Source: Zobellia uliginosa | GTDB taxonomy: Bacteria > Bacteroidota > Bacteroidia > Flavobacteriales > Flavobacteriaceae | Assembly (NCBI RefSeq): GCF_018860745.1 | Contig: NZ_JAHKPY010000006.1 | Location: forward strand, 1-64,000 | Reading direction: 5' to 3' | DNA length: 64,000 bases | Shown: one piece after another, positions 29,425 through 38,044 of the stretch | Layout of the letters: each line of letters opens with the position of its first letter | How positions within the stretch are numbered: the first letter of the stretch is position 1 | The notes under the pieces: model-generated | What the model was told of the DNA's origin: nothing | The model's input: only the letters and a program-made list of their open reading frames with translations | The model's database searches: none | Translations under genes and position numbers: made by a program

Positions 29425-29850
29425 TTACTTTAATTCAATAAGACGCTTTGGTTTTGGCAAAGCTTCCTCTTTTTTAGGTAATTCCACTTTTAAAACTCCA
29501 TCAACATAATCCGCTTTTATAGCATCTACATCTATTGATTCCGGAAGTGTAAAAGCTCTTTGAAAAGAAGTGAACTTAAACTCACGACGGGTATAATTTT
29601 CATCTTTAACTTCTTCCTCAGTTTTTACCTCAGATGAAATAGTCAAAAGCTCATTATCAACTTCAATATTAAAATCTTCTTTCTTTCTTCCCGGCACAAT
29701 CAGTTCAAGATCAAAACTCTTTTCATTATCCTTTATGTTAACCGCAGGTGTACTTGTTGCAACGTTTTCCATTCCACCAAACCAATCAGGTTTAAAAATT
29801 TCGTTCATTAAAGAAGGAAAAACTAAATTATTTCTTTTTACTATACTCAT
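29425..29850 (-). CDS. Small heat-shock protein, Hsp20/alpha-crystallin family
   Basis: This 141-residue ATP-independent holdase chaperone binds unfolding proteins. The alpha-crystallin domain spans about residues 35-125, with DLELIVPGRKKEDFNIEVDN, then RREFKFTSFQRAFTLPE, and ends with the signature A-x-Y-x-x-G-V-L (ADYVDGVLKVELPKKEE). The C-terminal extension keeps an I-x-L-like anchor (RLIELK). The length is normal for a bacterial Hsp20. I found no CIRCE element or obvious -7 box in the 250 bases upstream, so its heat regulation cannot be read from here. A terminator pair follows the gene. Confidence 0.95.
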   Translation of the reverse strand: MSIVKRNNLVFPSLMNEIFKPDWFGGMENVATSTPAVNIKDNEKSFDLELIVPGRKKEDFNIEVDNELLTISSEVKTEEEVKDENYTRREFKFTSFQRAFTLPESIDVDAIKADYVDGVLKVELPKKEEALPKPKRLIELK

Positions 29851-30107
29851 AATATGTATGTTTTGTGTTAGACTTTAAATTCGATTGGTTAAAATCAAAT
29901 TGCGTTCCAATTCAATAAACATGACTTTATGACGCTTTTAACACTTTTATAAATGACAAAATGGCGTAATTTCATGTTTTCGAATTACATTTTGTCTTTT
30001 TTTGAGAGGTTAAATTTGCTAATGAGCATTTGAAGCCATAACTATATATGGTTTGGAGCTATGGTTCTCTCTCTTATTTGTAATACCTTGCTGAAAATTT
30101 TGCTTTT

Positions 30108-30479
30108 ATGACTAATAATGATGTTTTTAAGAAACTAAGAGTAGCTCTAATGTTGAGAGATGATGATATCGTGGACATCTTAAAACTGGTAGATTTTAAT
30201 ATAAGTAAAAGTGAGCTAGGTGCCTTTTTTAGAAAAGAAGACCATCCAAACTATAGAGAATGTGGCGACCAAGTGCTTCGCAACTTTTTAAATGGATTGG
30301 TTATTCATCTAAGAGGTACTAAGGAGAACCCAACAACCCCGGGAGAAGCTCTATCTAAAAAAGCGGTTAAAGAAACCAAAATCGTACACGCAAAAAGACC
30401 TGATTTTAAAACCCAACAACAAAAGAAAATCAATAAAGATATTACCAACGTAAGATATAAGAACAAAAAAAAATCCTGA
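30108..30479 (+). CDS. YehS-like DUF1456 family protein, single domain
   Basis: This 123-residue soluble protein has one DUF1456 domain at about residues 2-70 (NNDVFKKLRVALMLRDDDIV, then FFRKEDHPNYRECGDQVLRN). As I remember them, enterobacterial YehS proteins carry two tandem copies; this one resembles the second copy. The domain is followed by a basic tail rich in Lys (residues 75-123, ending RYKNKKKS), which suggests nucleic-acid or ribosome contact, but that is inference. The function of the family is not known to me. The gene stands alone; no promoter match is clear upstream. Confidence 0.85.
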   Translation: MTNNDVFKKLRVALMLRDDDIVDILKLVDFNISKSELGAFFRKEDHPNYRECGDQVLRNFLNGLVIHLRGTKENPTTPGEALSKKAVKETKIVHAKRPDFKTQQQKKINKDITNVRYKNKKKS

Positions 30480-30558
30480 GTTCGATGATGAGCCGTACAC
30501 AGGATTAAAAGTTTGTACAATAAGCATTAGCCAGCTATTCATACCGGTAAATTTAGAC

Positions 30559-30884
30559 TCAACCCTCCTTGTATTCCTGCACATCTACTCTCTGATAGTT
30601 ATGTTTATCCAATACAAAGGATTTCAATATCTCATTATCTCCCTCAACAGTAAGAATTACAATTTCGCGCTTGTCGTTTAATATGAACCACACGTTCGCC
30701 GTCATATCTGTACCCGTGATACCAAAGAATTTACACTTTATGGTCCTGAAATTTGTTCGGCCAAGTTTTTTAAAGGATTTTCATTGTCTTCGTCGTCAGC
30801 TAAAACATTTCCATTTAAAGTAGCGTTGCAGCTACCAAGGCTAAACTAATTTTTCTCCTGATTTGTCGTTTTAAATGATTTCAT
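30559..30884 (-). pseudogene. Degraded gene for a small secreted protein
   Basis: Read on the minus strand from the ATG at 30884, three frames together encode about 108 residues of a plausible secreted protein. The pieces are MKSFKTTNQEK, then ISLALVAATLL (a signal-peptide core) in a second frame, then NGNVLADDEDNENPLKNLAEQ back in the first frame, and ANVWFILNDKREIVILTVEG, NEILKSFVLDKHNYQRV in a third frame. At least three frameshifts are needed, the first within a run of five A bases. The last piece aligns with the intact 114-residue gene at 39209-39553 (NEALKEYL, then DYEKL). The remnant is close to that length but loses the family's final strand. I infer a decayed paralogue; three independent sequencing errors would be needed to explain it otherwise. 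Confidence 0.65.
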
Positions 30885-30923
30885 GAATTTCTTTAAAGAC
30901 GATAGGCTTGTGCGATTGTTACT

Positions 30924-30938
30924 GAATAGTGACTATTC
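30924..30938. repeat. Short perfect inverted repeat upstream of the pseudogene
   Basis: GAATAGT (30924-30930) and ACTATTC (30932-30938) are inverted around a single base. It lies about 40 bases upstream of the decayed ATG at 30884 and could be a relic operator. It is too short to assign. Confidence 0.35.
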
Positions 30939-30995
30939 TAACATATTATTCCTGTTTTTAGCAATAGTTATTCTTTATAAAGGACACTAGTCACC

Positions 30996-31457
30996 TCATC
31001 CTTCAAAGTTAATATGTCTACTCATATTCTCTTCCACAGATATAAAAGACTCTATACCCCTTATACCTTCAATAGTTAAGATAGCCTCTTGATAGAGATT
31101 CCTATAATGCAAACTATCTTTAGCGTGTACCTTAATGAAGATATCATACTTACCTGTACTATGGTGGATTTTAACCACCTCTTGAATCTTTGACAATTCT
31201 TCTATAACAACTTTGTACAAAAAGCTCTCCCTTAGATAAATTCCCAAAAATACAGTCATCTTATAACCCATCTTACTATAATCCAAACTTAAGGTAGCTC
31301 CTTTTATAACACCCATATTTTTCATCTTTCGTGTACGCATATGGACAGTTCCCGGCGATATACCCGCTCGTTTAGCAACCTCTGTATAAGGCATTTGTGC
31401 ATCACCGGATAATAATGTCAATATTTTGTGGTCTACCGTATCAAGTTTATCTCTCAT
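30996..31457 (-). CDS. Lrp/AsnC-family transcriptional regulator
   Basis: This 153-residue amino-acid-responsive DNA-binding protein has an N-terminal winged helix-turn-helix (about 7-60: LDTVDHKILTLLSGDAQMPY, then AKRAGISPGTVHMRTRKMKN). A C-terminal RAM effector-binding domain follows (about 70-145, KIHHSTGKYDIFIKVHAKD then EGIRGIESFISVEE). Regulators of this family often control amino-acid transport or catabolism genes beside them; for example, AldR controls alanine dehydrogenase in mycobacteria. Here it faces away from a receptor/aminotransferase/permease/alanine-dehydrogenase run starting at 32020, across a 562-base spacer. That makes it the probable regulator of the run, by inference. 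Confidence 0.93.
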   Translation of the reverse strand: MRDKLDTVDHKILTLLSGDAQMPYTEVAKRAGISPGTVHMRTRKMKNMGVIKGATLSLDYSKMGYKMTVFLGIYLRESFLYKVVIEELSKIQEVVKIHHSTGKYDIFIKVHAKDSLHYRNLYQEAILTIEGIRGIESFISVEENMSRHINFEG

Positions 31458-32019
31458 ATGTAGTGTTTTTCTTGGTTATATATAGTCCTTTTCAAGGTTG
31501 TGTTCCTAAAGTCAGTTTTATTTAATCGAAAAATGTTCAATTAAAATAACCGTTTAACTGATTTTAGTAAAAATAGTTTAATGATTTTAAAAAAACAGTT
31601 ACAATTCACTAATTAAACTCGTTTTTTTATGAATATAATTAAATTTTAACCGCGCCTAATTTACGATGCCATAAAAATGTTTTTTTAATGCAATAATTAC
31701 ATATTGATAATTTTTCAAAGTTCAAAAAGTAAATAACTACCATATTGATTGATTTTTAATTTAAAATAATCAATTCGGCAGCTTTTATCTTTATAACTAC
31801 CTAAAAGTCAGCCTTTACTAGGCTTACCATATTTTTTTATATCAAAAAGTCACACTAATATTGTCTTGTCGGAACATCATATAATAAAGTGATGACCGGC
31901 ACAGATAAGTATCCGGAACTTCTCTTTAGAACTGCATTTGACCACCGTCCCCCCACAAAATGGAGAAGGTGTGGTTGGACAAATGAACAATGTTTAGTAT
32001 CAACCAAAACCTTGTACTT
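31458..32019. promoter_or_regulatory. AT-rich divergent regulatory region
   Basis: These 562 bases between the Lrp/AsnC gene and the TonB-receptor gene contain no convincing coding sequence. They are very AT-rich, which fits binding by Lrp-type proteins. Two imperfect direct repeats, GTTTAACTGATTTTAG (31552-31567) and GTTTAATGATTTTAA (31576-31590), are spaced 24 bases start to start. No exact TAnnTTTG element is visible in front of either gene. Confidence 0.4.
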
Positions 32020-34974
32020 ATGAAGAAGAACAAAGCTCTAATACTATCGCTCTTATTTTTAAACTGTATATATATAATGTACGGGCAAGAGACAACTATT
32101 ACCGGAACAGTAATAGATGAAGACGGTGTCGTGTTACCTGGCACAGACATTATTATAAAAGGATCAACCAAAGGAACGCTTACAGATTTTGATGGGAATT
32201 ACACCATAGATGCCTCGGCAGATGCCATTCTTGTTTTCTCATCATTAGGTTATGCTTCCAAAGAAGTGCCAGTAAACGGTAAAGATGTTGTAAATGTAAC
32301 TTTGGCCATGGCCGCTGAGCAATTACTGGAAACCATTGTAATAGGCTCACGTGGTCAACCCAGAACAAAGTTAAATACTCCGGTTCCCGTAGATGTCATT
32401 GATATCAAGAAAGACGCTATTAATATGCCACAACAAGACCTTTCTCAAATGTTAGCTGCTTCAGCACCATCATTTACCGCATATACAAGTGGTGGTGGCG
32501 ACCTTTCATCATTTGTTAGTCCACCAAGCCTTAGGGGTCTAGCACCAAACCAAATGTTGGTTTTGGTAAATGGCAAAAGAAGGCACACCTCTGCAATTTT
32601 AGCCGCCTCACAAACTGGAACACCATCTAACGCCGTAGATATGAAATTCATTCCTTCAATAGGAATAGACCATATAGAAATACTACGGGATGGAGCATCT
32701 GCCCAATATGGTTCTGATGCTATTGCCGGGGTAATAAACGTAGTAACCAAAAAAGGAACCGGTGAATTTACAGGAACCCTAACTGTTGGCGGTTACCCGA
32801 ACAAATCACCTGACTTTAGCGATTCTGATTTAACCGATGGAGAAAAAGCCTTAAATAGATCTTCTGGAGACTGGGATGGTTTTAACTTTCAGTTTGACGG
32901 TAATTATGGTGTTGGTTTTGAAAACGGAGGATACTTTAATGTATCCGCTTTAATAAGCCAATCTGAAAGAACTATAAGGCCTACAGTACTTGAAATAGAC
33001 CGAGCTCCCTTATACAGTGATGGTTACTTGAACAACCAAACCACAGATGTTACAGGTAGACCGGTAATAACCAACCCAGAATTAGTTGCCGCACAAGCTA
33101 GTGGCAATGCAGCAGCAATAAGCTCTTTATCGACAGTAGAAGGCCTCATGGCCGCAAGGGATATTGAACAAGTAGATGTAGCAACCTACTCTGGTCTGCC
33201 GGCCAAGACACTCATGGGCTTTGGCTTTAATCTTGAAAATCCGTTGAGCGAAACTACGGATTTTTATGCTTTTGGAGACTTCGGTTACCAATACTCAGAT
33301 GCTTATAGCTGTTTTTACAGAAGAGCTGCTCAAGCAGACAGAACTAGCTTTGACCTTTATCCAAACGGTTTTAGACCTCAAATTTATACAGACCAATACA
33401 ATCTATCCCTATCGACTGGTATCACCGGTGAATTGGGCGATTTTGATTTTGACCTTAGCAATACCTTTGGTTACAACTCTGCTAAATATGGCATGTTCAA
33501 CACTTGGAATGCAAGTATAGGAACTGGTTCACCTACAGATATGTACTTAGGTACACATAGTTTTGCACAGAACACTCTTAATTTAGATTTCACTAATTAT
33601 TATGAAGATATCCTATCCGGGCTTAATGTAGCTTTTGGAGGGGAATTAAGAGTTGAGAACTACGCAATTGTTGCGGGTCAAGAAGAGAGTTGGACGGCAG
33701 GTTCCGCTGGTGTAGTAACCGCTACTGAAGACAACCAAGCATTAATTGGTCCTGATGGCTTTCCGTTGGAAGACCTTAACGGAACTCCTATTGTTGATGG
33801 CAGTGGTGCCCCTGTTATACTACCATACGCTGGCGTAAGCCAAGAATTGGTTAAAAACTACGCTTTAAACTGCCAATGTTTTAGGGGTTTTGCTCCCGAA
33901 AATGAAAGTAACTCTTACCGCTCTGTAATGGCAGCCTATTTAGATATGGAGTTAGACGTAACAGAGGATTTTTTAGTATCCGGAGCTCTTCGCCTAGAAA
34001 ACTATTCAGATTTTGGAAATGTATTGACAGGAAAGGTAGCTGCTAGATACTCTATTGGCGATAACTTTGCATTTAGAGGCTCTTTTAGTAGTGGCTTTAG
34101 AGCACCTTCATTGCAAGAACTTAACTATTCCCACAGTTATACTTTCTTCGTTGGTCTTACACCATTTGACGGAACACTTTATCCGAATAGCAGCTCTGCC
34201 GCAAGAGCTTTGGGTATTGGCCAATTACAAGAAGAAAGATCAAGAAACTATAGCTTAGGTTTTACCACAAAGATTGGTAAATTGAACTTAACGGTAGATG
34301 CTTATAAAATTGACATATTCGATAGAATTTTCGAAACGGGAGAATTTGACGCCGGTCAAGCTCCTGTGCTTTCACCGATCATAGGTAGTGGTTTAGCCAG
34401 TTTTAGAATTAATGGAGGTGACATTAGCACCAAAGGTGTTGAAGCAGTATTGAACTATAACACCAACCTTGGGGCAGGAAACCTAGGACTTACACTTTCG
34501 GGGACATTCAGAGAAAACAAATTTGAAAATGTAAATATCCCCGACCTGAACACAAACCTTTCTGACGATGATTTGGCAGACAACTATGTAAACAGAGGTC
34601 TGATAGGACAATTCGAAACAGGAACACCAAGTAGTAAAATAATTGGGACACTTAACTATTCCATTGGTAAATTCTCTGCCATGTTAAGAGGTACCAGATA
34701 TGGTTCCGTACAGACTAGAGACAGCAGAGAGCGTGGTTTGCTTGATGGCACCGTTGGTTTTGCCGATCAATTTTTTACGCCAGAGTTTACAACGGATATT
34801 GGTATCACATACAACTTTACTGATAAAATCAGCTTCACTATAGGAGGTAATAACATTTTTAACGAATACCCAGAAATTATCCGGTATGAATTAAGAACCT
34901 TTAACCTGTATTCTAACTATCAGCAAGGATCATCTGGTTCTTACTACTTCGGTAGATTAAGCTTTACACTGTAG
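32020..34974 (+). CDS. TonB-dependent outer-membrane receptor (amino-acid locus)
   Basis: This ~984-residue beta-barrel importer has a signal peptide (about 1-23, ending IMYGQ), a carboxypeptidase-regulatory-like domain (TGTVIDEDGVVLPGTDIIIK, ending DFDGNYTI) and a plug domain (PVPVDVIDIKKD, then IEILRDGASAQYGSDAIAGV). The rest is a barrel ending in an aromatic YYFGRLSFTL C-terminus. No SusD-like gene is beside it, so it is not a classical SusC/SusD glycan pair. It is a paralogue of the receptor at 59146-62004. I chose ATG 32020 (MKKNKALIL) over ATG 31990 because it opens the signal peptide. The ligand is unknown; the downstream genes suggest amino acids or peptides. Confidence 0.9.
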   Translation: MKKNKALILSLLFLNCIYIMYGQETTITGTVIDEDGVVLPGTDIIIKGSTKGTLTDFDGNYTIDASADAILVFSSLGYASKEVPVNGKDVVNVTLAMAAEQLLETIVIGSRGQPRTKLNTPVPVDVIDIKKDAINMPQQDLSQMLAASAPSFTAYTSGGGDLSSFVSPPSLRGLAPNQMLVLVNGKRRHTSAILAASQTGTPSNAVDMKFIPSIGIDHIEILRDGASAQYGSDAIAGVINVVTKKGTGEFTGTLTVGGYPNKSPDFSDSDLTDGEKALNRSSGDWDGFNFQFDGNYGVGFENGGYFNVSALISQSERTIRPTVLEIDRAPLYSDGYLNNQTTDVTGRPVITNPELVAAQASGNAAAISSLSTVEGLMAARDIEQVDVATYSGLPAKTLMGFGFNLENPLSETTDFYAFGDFGYQYSDAYSCFYRRAAQADRTSFDLYPNGFRPQIYTDQYNLSLSTGITGELGDFDFDLSNTFGYNSAKYGMFNTWNASIGTGSPTDMYLGTHSFAQNTLNLDFTNYYEDILSGLNVAFGGELRVENYAIVAGQEESWTAGSAGVVTATEDNQALIGPDGFPLEDLNGTPIVDGSGAPVILPYAGVSQELVKNYALNCQCFRGFAPENESNSYRSVMAAYLDMELDVTEDFLVSGALRLENYSDFGNVLTGKVAARYSIGDNFAFRGSFSSGFRAPSLQELNYSHSYTFFVGLTPFDGTLYPNSSSAARALGIGQLQEERSRNYSLGFTTKIGKLNLTVDAYKIDIFDRIFETGEFDAGQAPVLSPIIGSGLASFRINGGDISTKGVEAVLNYNTNLGAGNLGLTLSGTFRENKFENVNIPDLNTNLSDDDLADNYVNRGLIGQFETGTPSSKIIGTLNYSIGKFSAMLRGTRYGSVQTRDSRERGLLDGTVGFADQFFTPEFTTDIGITYNFTDKISFTIGGNNIFNEYPEIIRYELRTFNLYSNYQQGSSGSYYFGRLSFTL

Positions 34975-35009
34975 AACGAATATTTGGTACAATTTTAAAA
35001 AAGAGAATT

Positions 35010-35510
35010 ATGACAAAGCATATAAAGAATATTTTAGTAGCAATGGTAGTTACCGCAGGTCTTTTTTCCTGCGAGCAGGAGCGCTTAGACCCTGTACTCA
35101 CCACTGCCGAAGGTGGTGGGACACTTAGCGAATATATGGCATATACAATAGCCTCTACCGATCCATCCGGTTCTAACGTTTTTGGAAGAATTGTTTTTTG
35201 GAAGAGCACGCTTAACCAGACACTGGTTCAGGTTTCACTATACAACACCGTTCCCGGCCTTGAACATCCAGCTTTGGTTTTGGAAGGAATGGTCGGTACC
35301 GAGACTACTACAACCCTTACGTTGGACAACATTTCAGGAGACAGTGGTGAATTTGAAGCTAACAAGTTTTTTGTTATTGACGATACCGAATTTTATGATG
35401 CCATCCCTGCAATGGATGCTCACGTTAATATCTATCTGAGCGAAACAGATGACACTATAGTTGCTTCAGGCGATTTTGGCGCAAATGCCAATCCAGTAGA
35501 AATGAATTAA
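35010..35510 (+). CDS. Small lipoprotein of the receptor/aminotransferase locus
   Basis: This 166-residue exported protein has a lipobox (AGLFSC, Cys at about 21), so it is probably attached to a membrane. After a short linker it looks like an all-beta domain (NVFGRIVFWKSTLNQTLVQV, then VNIYLSETDDTIVASGDFG). The strand order and the repeated H-x-N/x-I-Y-L feature resemble CHRD-type domains, but I cannot confirm this. It sits 35 bases after the receptor and 32 bases before the Tat-type aminotransferase, so it is co-transcribed. It could bind the receptor's ligand or help anchor a complex. No catalytic motif is visible. Confidence 0.7.
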   Translation: MTKHIKNILVAMVVTAGLFSCEQERLDPVLTTAEGGGTLSEYMAYTIASTDPSGSNVFGRIVFWKSTLNQTLVQVSLYNTVPGLEHPALVLEGMVGTETTTTLTLDNISGDSGEFEANKFFVIDDTEFYDAIPAMDAHVNIYLSETDDTIVASGDFGANANPVEMN

Positions 35511-35542
35511 ACTTAAACTTTTAACTTAAAACACATATTATT

Positions 35543-36730
35543 ATGAAAACATTAGACAGAAGATCGTGGTTGAAACGAGGAGCACTTACAGCTGCCGGGG
35601 CAATAGCTGCACCGTATTTAAGTTATGGGGCGTTTGGTAATGAACCTGTAGCCTTAGATGCTCAAGGCAACCTTCCGTATACTCCATTCTTTAAGGAGTA
35701 TTTGCCCTACGAAGTAGACAAACCTGTTGAACTTCTTGCAAAATTAAACGCCAATGAGAATCCTTACGGACCATCTCCTATGGCAGTTGACGCTATGCAA
35801 AAATATGCACCAAAAGGCAACCGATATGCCTGGAAGGAGTTATATACATTAATAGATAAAGTTGCAGTACTCGAAGGTGTTGAAGCTGAAACCATAATGA
35901 TGGGACCTGGTTCTTCTGACCTTTTAGAGAAAACTGCTATGGTATTCTTCCAAAATGGAGGAAATATCGTTTCTGCGGACCCTGCGTACATGTCATTGAT
36001 AAAAGTTGCGGAAGCTACAGGAGCAACATGGAAGCCTATTAAACTTAAAGATGACTGGTCTCATGATTTACCGGCTATGGAAGCTGCTATCGATGCTGAC
36101 ACAAAATTGGTGTACATCTGTAATCCGAACAACCCAACCGGAAGTATGACAGACCACGAAGAACTTCTTGATTTTTGTTCTAGGGTTTCTGAAAAAGTAC
36201 CGATTTTTATAGATGAAGCCTATTTAGGATTTTTAGATGATGCTGCAAAGAAAAGTATGGTATCTCTAATAAACGAAGGTAAAAATGTAATGATTGCTCG
36301 TACTTTCTCTAAAATTCAGGGTATGGCAGGCTTACGTGTAGGCTACATGGTAGCTCAACCAGAAACATTGGCTATTATTCAAAAGATAACAAGAGGTGGT
36401 ATGGGAATTTCATTACCATCAGTTCATGCTGCAATGGCAAGTATGGATGATATTGAATTTTCAAACAAAACAAGAAAATTGAATTCTGAATGTAGAGAGT
36501 ATGTATATTCTGTATTAGATGGAATGGGCTATAGCTATGTACCATCTTCCACAAGCTTTATAATCTTTCCGATTGAAATGGAAGGAAAAGCATTCTTAGA
36601 AAAAATGACCGCAGAAGGCGTTGGTGTTCGTGCTTTCAACATTATGGACAGAAATTGGTGCCGTGTTAGTATGGGTACAATGGAAGAAATGAAACTCTTT
36701 GGTGCTGCTTTACAAAAAGTATTGGCCTAA
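35543..36730 (+). CDS. HisC-like PLP aminotransferase with a twin-arginine signal
   Basis: This 395-residue fold-type I aminotransferase has an N-terminus, RRSWLKRGALTAAGAIAAPY, with the twin-arginine, a hydrophobic stretch and an Ala-rich cleavage region expected of a Tat signal. A folded, cofactor-loaded enzyme would therefore work outside the cytoplasm. The catalytic part follows HisC: LNANENPYGPSP, YICNPNNPTGS, FIDEAYLGF, and the lysine motif FSKIQGMAGLRVGY with PLP-Lys at about residue 257. A histidine-synthesis role is unlikely because of the signal and the lack of his genes. Its neighbours are a receptor, lipoprotein, AEC permease and alanine dehydrogenase. Substrate specificity is not readable. 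Confidence 0.85.
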   Translation: MKTLDRRSWLKRGALTAAGAIAAPYLSYGAFGNEPVALDAQGNLPYTPFFKEYLPYEVDKPVELLAKLNANENPYGPSPMAVDAMQKYAPKGNRYAWKELYTLIDKVAVLEGVEAETIMMGPGSSDLLEKTAMVFFQNGGNIVSADPAYMSLIKVAEATGATWKPIKLKDDWSHDLPAMEAAIDADTKLVYICNPNNPTGSMTDHEELLDFCSRVSEKVPIFIDEAYLGFLDDAAKKSMVSLINEGKNVMIARTFSKIQGMAGLRVGYMVAQPETLAIIQKITRGGMGISLPSVHAAMASMDDIEFSNKTRKLNSECREYVYSVLDGMGYSYVPSSTSFIIFPIEMEGKAFLEKMTAEGVGVRAFNIMDRNWCRVSMGTMEEMKLFGAALQKVLA

Positions 36731-36748
36731 AGTTATGCAATGCCCCCA

Positions 36749-36814
36749 GAGAGTCGGTTTTAATCATCAATTGCCTTGATATCCCTAATCGACTCTCCAC
36801 GGGTTTTACAACCC
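36749..36814 (+). promoter_or_regulatory. Paired stems between aminotransferase and AEC permease genes
   Basis: GAGAGTCG (36749-36756) and CGACTCTC (36790-36797) are an 8-bp inverted repeat with a 33-base loop, followed at once by a second hairpin GGGTT/AACCC (36801-36814). No U tract follows. This is the longest gap within the run and may be an attenuator, a processing site or a weak internal terminator. Confidence 0.35.
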
Positions 36815-36856
36815 TGTTTCACCTACTCATTCAATAACTCTTAAACAAACCACCTT

Positions 36857-38008
36857 ATGAATTTCGCCCTTCAAAACACGTTAGAACTATTACTCATTAT
36901 TGGTTTAGGGCTGCTATTACAAAAAAAAGTAGCGAAACAAGACCTTAAAGGTGTCAAAGTTATCATTCTCAGTGTAGCCTTACCGGCCGTGATTTTCGTT
37001 GCCCTTTTAAAAATAAAATTAGACAGTTCCCTATTAATTTTCCCCTTGCTTGCTTTAGCATTCAACTTGGTTATGCTACTTGCATCCAAATATATTCTTA
37101 ATGCATCCGTATCAAAAAAAGAAAAGTCTAAAAGAAGAACTATAATGATGCTAATGCCTTCATTGGCACCAGGCCTATCATGCTTTCCCTTTATTGCCAT
37201 TTATTTAGGTGATGATTCTGTGGCATTGGCCGCTTTAGCAGACGTTGGAAACAAGATTTTTGTTTTGATATTGCTTTATATGGTTGCCATGCATTGGTAT
37301 CAAAAAAGAGCTATAAAAGATTTGCAGACTTCAACCTCCGGTAAATTAAAAGGGTTAGGTTTAGCATTGATAAAAGAGCCTATAAATCTGGTTATTATCG
37401 TTGGCCTTTTACTACTATCATTTGGGCTCAACTTAGAATCCTTACCGTCTTTTGTGCAAAACACAGCATTACATATCAAAGTGATCATGACCCCACTTAT
37501 CCTATTATTCATAGGTATGGCAGTTCGCATAAAATCTGGAGAATTTGGACTTATCCTATCTCTACTCACGCGAAGAGCAGGCATCACCTTCTGCCTCTCG
37601 GCTATTTTTATTCTGTTACTTCCGGGCTTAGCTACGCCATTGATTCTTTTATTGGTTGTATTTCCACAGAGTTCTTGTAGTTTTTGGCCTTTTGCACATA
37701 TGAGTGCCATAAGCTCTATGGAAGAAGATGACAAACAGGACAAACCAACTTTTGATATTAATTTTGCGGTTAACATTTTAGCCCTATCATTGCCATTTTC
37801 AACTATGCTCGCTATTGGAATCTTCTCTTTCAGTGATTTCTTTGTAAATCCTTCAATTTTGTTATTGTTAGGTTCTGGAATGATCACTGCTTCCTTCATT
37901 CCATACATTATTGAAAAAGTAAAGAAAAATAAAGAATCGGAATTATCCAGTCAATTCAGTACTTACGCGGGTATTGACTCCCATTCGCAGACATCAGAAG
38001 AGAGCTAG
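36857..38008 (+). CDS. AEC-family permease
   Basis: This 383-residue inner-membrane transporter of the auxin-efflux-carrier (AEC) family has about ten hydrophobic spans, with ETLELLLIIGLGLLLQ-like start and PSLAPGLSCFPFIAIYLGDD in the middle. The C-terminal tail (after residue 355) is hydrophilic and Ser-rich. Bacterial AEC members are linked to malate or other organic-acid and amino-acid transport. It lies 126 bases after the aminotransferase and 36 bases before alanine dehydrogenase on the same strand, so a role in moving an alanine-related or keto-acid compound is plausible but inferred. A segment of polar residues separates the two halves, as in the family. Confidence 0.75.
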   Translation: MNFALQNTLELLLIIGLGLLLQKKVAKQDLKGVKVIILSVALPAVIFVALLKIKLDSSLLIFPLLALAFNLVMLLASKYILNASVSKKEKSKRRTIMMLMPSLAPGLSCFPFIAIYLGDDSVALAALADVGNKIFVLILLYMVAMHWYQKRAIKDLQTSTSGKLKGLGLALIKEPINLVIIVGLLLLSFGLNLESLPSFVQNTALHIKVIMTPLILLFIGMAVRIKSGEFGLILSLLTRRAGITFCLSAIFILLLPGLATPLILLLVVFPQSSCSFWPFAHMSAISSMEEDDKQDKPTFDINFAVNILALSLPFSTMLAIGIFSFSDFFVNPSILLLLGSGMITASFIPYIIEKVKKNKESELSSQFSTYAGIDSHSQTSEES

Positions 38009-38044
38009 ATTAAAATAATCTTTATTAAATTTACAAAAAAAAGC

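Noticed and set aside
30305-30584. Overlapping minus-strand frames at the end of the DUF1456 gene
   Set aside because: The sequences are hydrophobic shadow translations of the Lys-rich tail; only the relic at 30559-30884 gives a family-like protein.
32020-34974. SusC-like glycan importer
   Set aside because: No SusD-type lipoprotein is beside it; the neighbouring lipoprotein is a small beta protein of 166 residues.
35543-36730. Histidine biosynthesis enzyme hisC
   Set aside because: It carries a Tat signal and has no his genes around it, although the fold motifs match.
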